Source: an uncultured Lachnospiraceae bacterium
GTDB taxonomy: Bacteria > Bacillota > Clostridia > Lachnospirales > Lachnospiraceae
Reading direction: 5' to 3'
Length of the DNA stretch: 14,871 nt
Assembly: GCA_910588125.1 (NCBI GenBank)
Contig: CAJUPI010000072.1
Coordinates: forward strand, 1-14,871
The position numbers were made by a program, and so were the translations under genes. The notes beneath the pieces are model-generated. The model was not told where the DNA came from. It saw only the letters and a program-made list of their open reading frames with translations, and ran no database searches. Of this stretch, positions 13,886 to 14,871 are shown piece by piece. The first letter of the stretch is position 1; each line of letters begins with the position of its first letter.

Positions 13886-14524
13886 ATGAGAGAGAATCGG
13901 TTGTTGTCTACCAAAAATATTGCGGTGATGGGAATGCTTGGCGCATTGGCGGCCGTATTGATGCTGTTTGAAGTGCCGCTGCCATTTATCGCCCCCAGTT
14001 TTTACGGGCTGGATCTGAGTGAGGTGCCGATTTTGGTGGGAACCTTTGCCCTGGGGCCGGTGGCCGGGGCGGTGATGGAAGTGGTGAAAATTTTGATCAA
14101 GCTGGTGCTGAAGCCTACTAGCACCGGATTTGTGGGAGAGTTTGCCAATTTGGTATTTGGTTGTTCGATGGTATTGCCGGCAGGCCTGATTTATCGTTTT
14201 CACAAGACAAAGAAGAGTGCGATGATTGCCATGGCAGCAGGGACCTTGATTATGGCGGCAGTAGGCATCGTGGGGAACGCTTTAGTGATGATTCCGTTTT
14301 ACGCAAATTTTATGCCGCTGGAGAATATTCTGGCAGCCGGAGCGGCGATCAATCCGGCTGTGGGCAATGTATGGACTTTTGCGGCGTTCTGTGTAGGGCC
14401 GTTTAATGTTATCAAAGGGTTCGTTGTCTCCGTGATTACGGCCTTGGTCTATAAGCGGGTCAGCGTGATGATTCATAGCATTGGCATGGAAGGACAGAGA
14501 AATAAACGCCGGGTTCGGGTGTGA
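13886..14524 (+). CDS. ribU: Riboflavin ECF transporter substrate-binding subunit RibU
   Basis: A 212-residue membrane protein, the S-component that binds riboflavin and works with the shared ECF energising module (EcfA, EcfA', EcfT), which is not in the window. About six hydrophobic segments lie at 11-29, 45-70, 88-104, 110-128, 130-145 and 160-190. TSTGFVGEFANLVFG (78-92) and FNVIKG (173-178) are typical RibU points. It ends in a basic tail (KRRVRV). The start ATG at 13886 is 6 bases after AGGAGGG; a GTG one codon earlier is too close. The FMN riboswitch and terminator directly upstream independently support the assignment. Confidence 0.94.
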   Translation: MRENRLLSTKNIAVMGMLGALAAVLMLFEVPLPFIAPSFYGLDLSEVPILVGTFALGPVAGAVMEVVKILIKLVLKPTSTGFVGEFANLVFGCSMVLPAGLIYRFHKTKKSAMIAMAAGTLIMAAVGIVGNALVMIPFYANFMPLENILAAGAAINPAVGNVWTFAAFCVGPFNVIKGFVVSVITALVYKRVSVMIHSIGMEGQRNKRRVRV

Positions 14525-14601
14525 GGGATATGCAGTTTTTGATTCAAACAGAAGAGTAAATGTTATTTGTAGTGCCGGTAATAGTGCGGCGGTTTTCCTG
14601 C

Positions 14602-14630
14602 TTGCACCGTTCCGGCACTTGTGCTATGAT
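14602..14630 (+). promoter_or_regulatory. Promoter-like pair after ribU
   Basis: TTGCAC (14602-14607), a 17-base spacer and TATGAT (14625-14630). The -35 region is enclosed by a possible hairpin AGTGCCGG...CCGGCACT (14570-14620), which could also end the ribU transcript, though no T-run follows. Transcription would proceed into a region without a clear gene. Confidence 0.5.
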
Positions 14631-14636
14631 TAGCCG

Positions 14637-14786
14637 TAACAGAGCCGGAAAACCTTCGTGCGCCTGGCGACGGACGCGCCGCCACATATGAAAGTCCGGC
14701 GGGTGCATTGGGTATGTCCGAATGCAAAAACGGCATTCCGGCACTGTACGGATAGCGCAGCAAGTGCGCAGACCTACCATGAGGAT
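14637..14786 (+). ncRNA. Possible structured RNA downstream of the promoter-like pair
   Basis: Several local stems can be drawn: GCCGGA (14644-14649) with TCCGGC (14695-14700), enclosing GGCG/CGCC (14666-14669 and 14677-14680); TGCATT (14704-14709) with AATGCA (14721-14726); GCGCA (14755-14759) with TGCGC (14765-14769). The short frames here, one of 36 codons from 14688 without a ribosome site, are not convincing. No known RNA family was recognised. It could be a small RNA, a leader for a gene beyond the window, or neither. Confidence 0.3.
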
Positions 14787-14871
14787 CAATGTCATTAAGT
14801 TAATTTTCTTAGAAGATACGCCATGGAAAAAGGAGCGGGAAGAGGCGGAAAAATGGTCTGCCGCTTTTTCC
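14787..14871. repeat. Left arm of the long palindromic repeat (copy R6), cut by window end
   Basis: Begins CAATGTCATTAAG as in R4, continues through GATACGCCATGG and GAGCGGGAAGAGGCGG and stops at the window edge inside CGCTTTTTCC. Whether the apex and right arm follow cannot be seen. Confidence 0.85.

Noticed and set aside
13801..13971. Possible leader peptide between the riboswitch terminator and ribU
   Set aside because: It has a GAAAGGG before its ATG but overlaps the ribU start out of frame by about 85 bases; the FMN riboswitch already explains the control.

Overview
The window looks like a chromosomal segment of a Gram-positive, gut-type Firmicute, most likely a member of the Lachnospiraceae or a related Clostridia group. 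The reasons are strong AGGAGG ribosome sites, low-to-moderate GC, TTGACA/TATAAT promoters, an FMN riboswitch ahead of an ECF-type riboflavin S-component, and long intergenic palindromes of the kind common in these genomes. No taxonomic search was possible.

Layout. Positions 1-2050: an MscS-type mechanosensitive channel (269-1138) flanked by long palindromic repeats. Positions 2053-6787: first transcription unit, led by a TTGACA-17-TATAAA promoter. It holds a FrlB-type fructosamine-6-phosphate deglycase, a YitT-family membrane protein, a second SIS-domain deglycase-like protein, a GntR/UTRA regulator and, overlapping it by 4 nt, a FrlC-type epimerase. Positions 6854-7085: half of a palindromic repeat and a 22-bp-arm hairpin. 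Positions 7200-12094: second unit, with its own TTGATT-17-TATAAC promoter, holding a FrlD-type PfkB kinase, a lipoprotein substrate-binding protein, two ABC sugar-type permeases and a HAD phosphatase. Positions 12090-13590: a full palindromic repeat, a tiny acidic ORF, a hairpin, a minus-strand coiled-coil gene with 42-bp tandem repeats, and a gene-poor stretch. Positions 13539-14524: promoter, FMN riboswitch, terminator and ribU. Positions 14525-14871: a strong promoter-like pair, a possibly structured transcript, and the left arm of another palindromic repeat cut by the window edge.

How the genes work together. The central 10 kb reads as an Amadori-product (fructosamine, for example fructoselysine) uptake and catabolism locus. 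The binding protein and two permeases import the substrate, with an ATPase presumably shared from elsewhere because none is here. FrlC interconverts C3 epimers, FrlD phosphorylates at C6, and FrlB releases glucose 6-phosphate plus the amine. The second SIS protein keeps the same Glu...His pair at the same 16-residue spacing and may serve a different fructosamine or aldosamine phosphate. The GntR protein is the likely local regulator. Both promoters share an ACAAATA/TATTTGT motif that is a candidate operator. The YitT protein between the two deglycases and the HAD phosphatase at the end are the parts without an assigned place in the known pathway.

The most unusual signal outside the genes is the palindromic repeats: at least six full or partial copies of one family, plus two relatives that appear to share the inner core but carry completely different outer arms.
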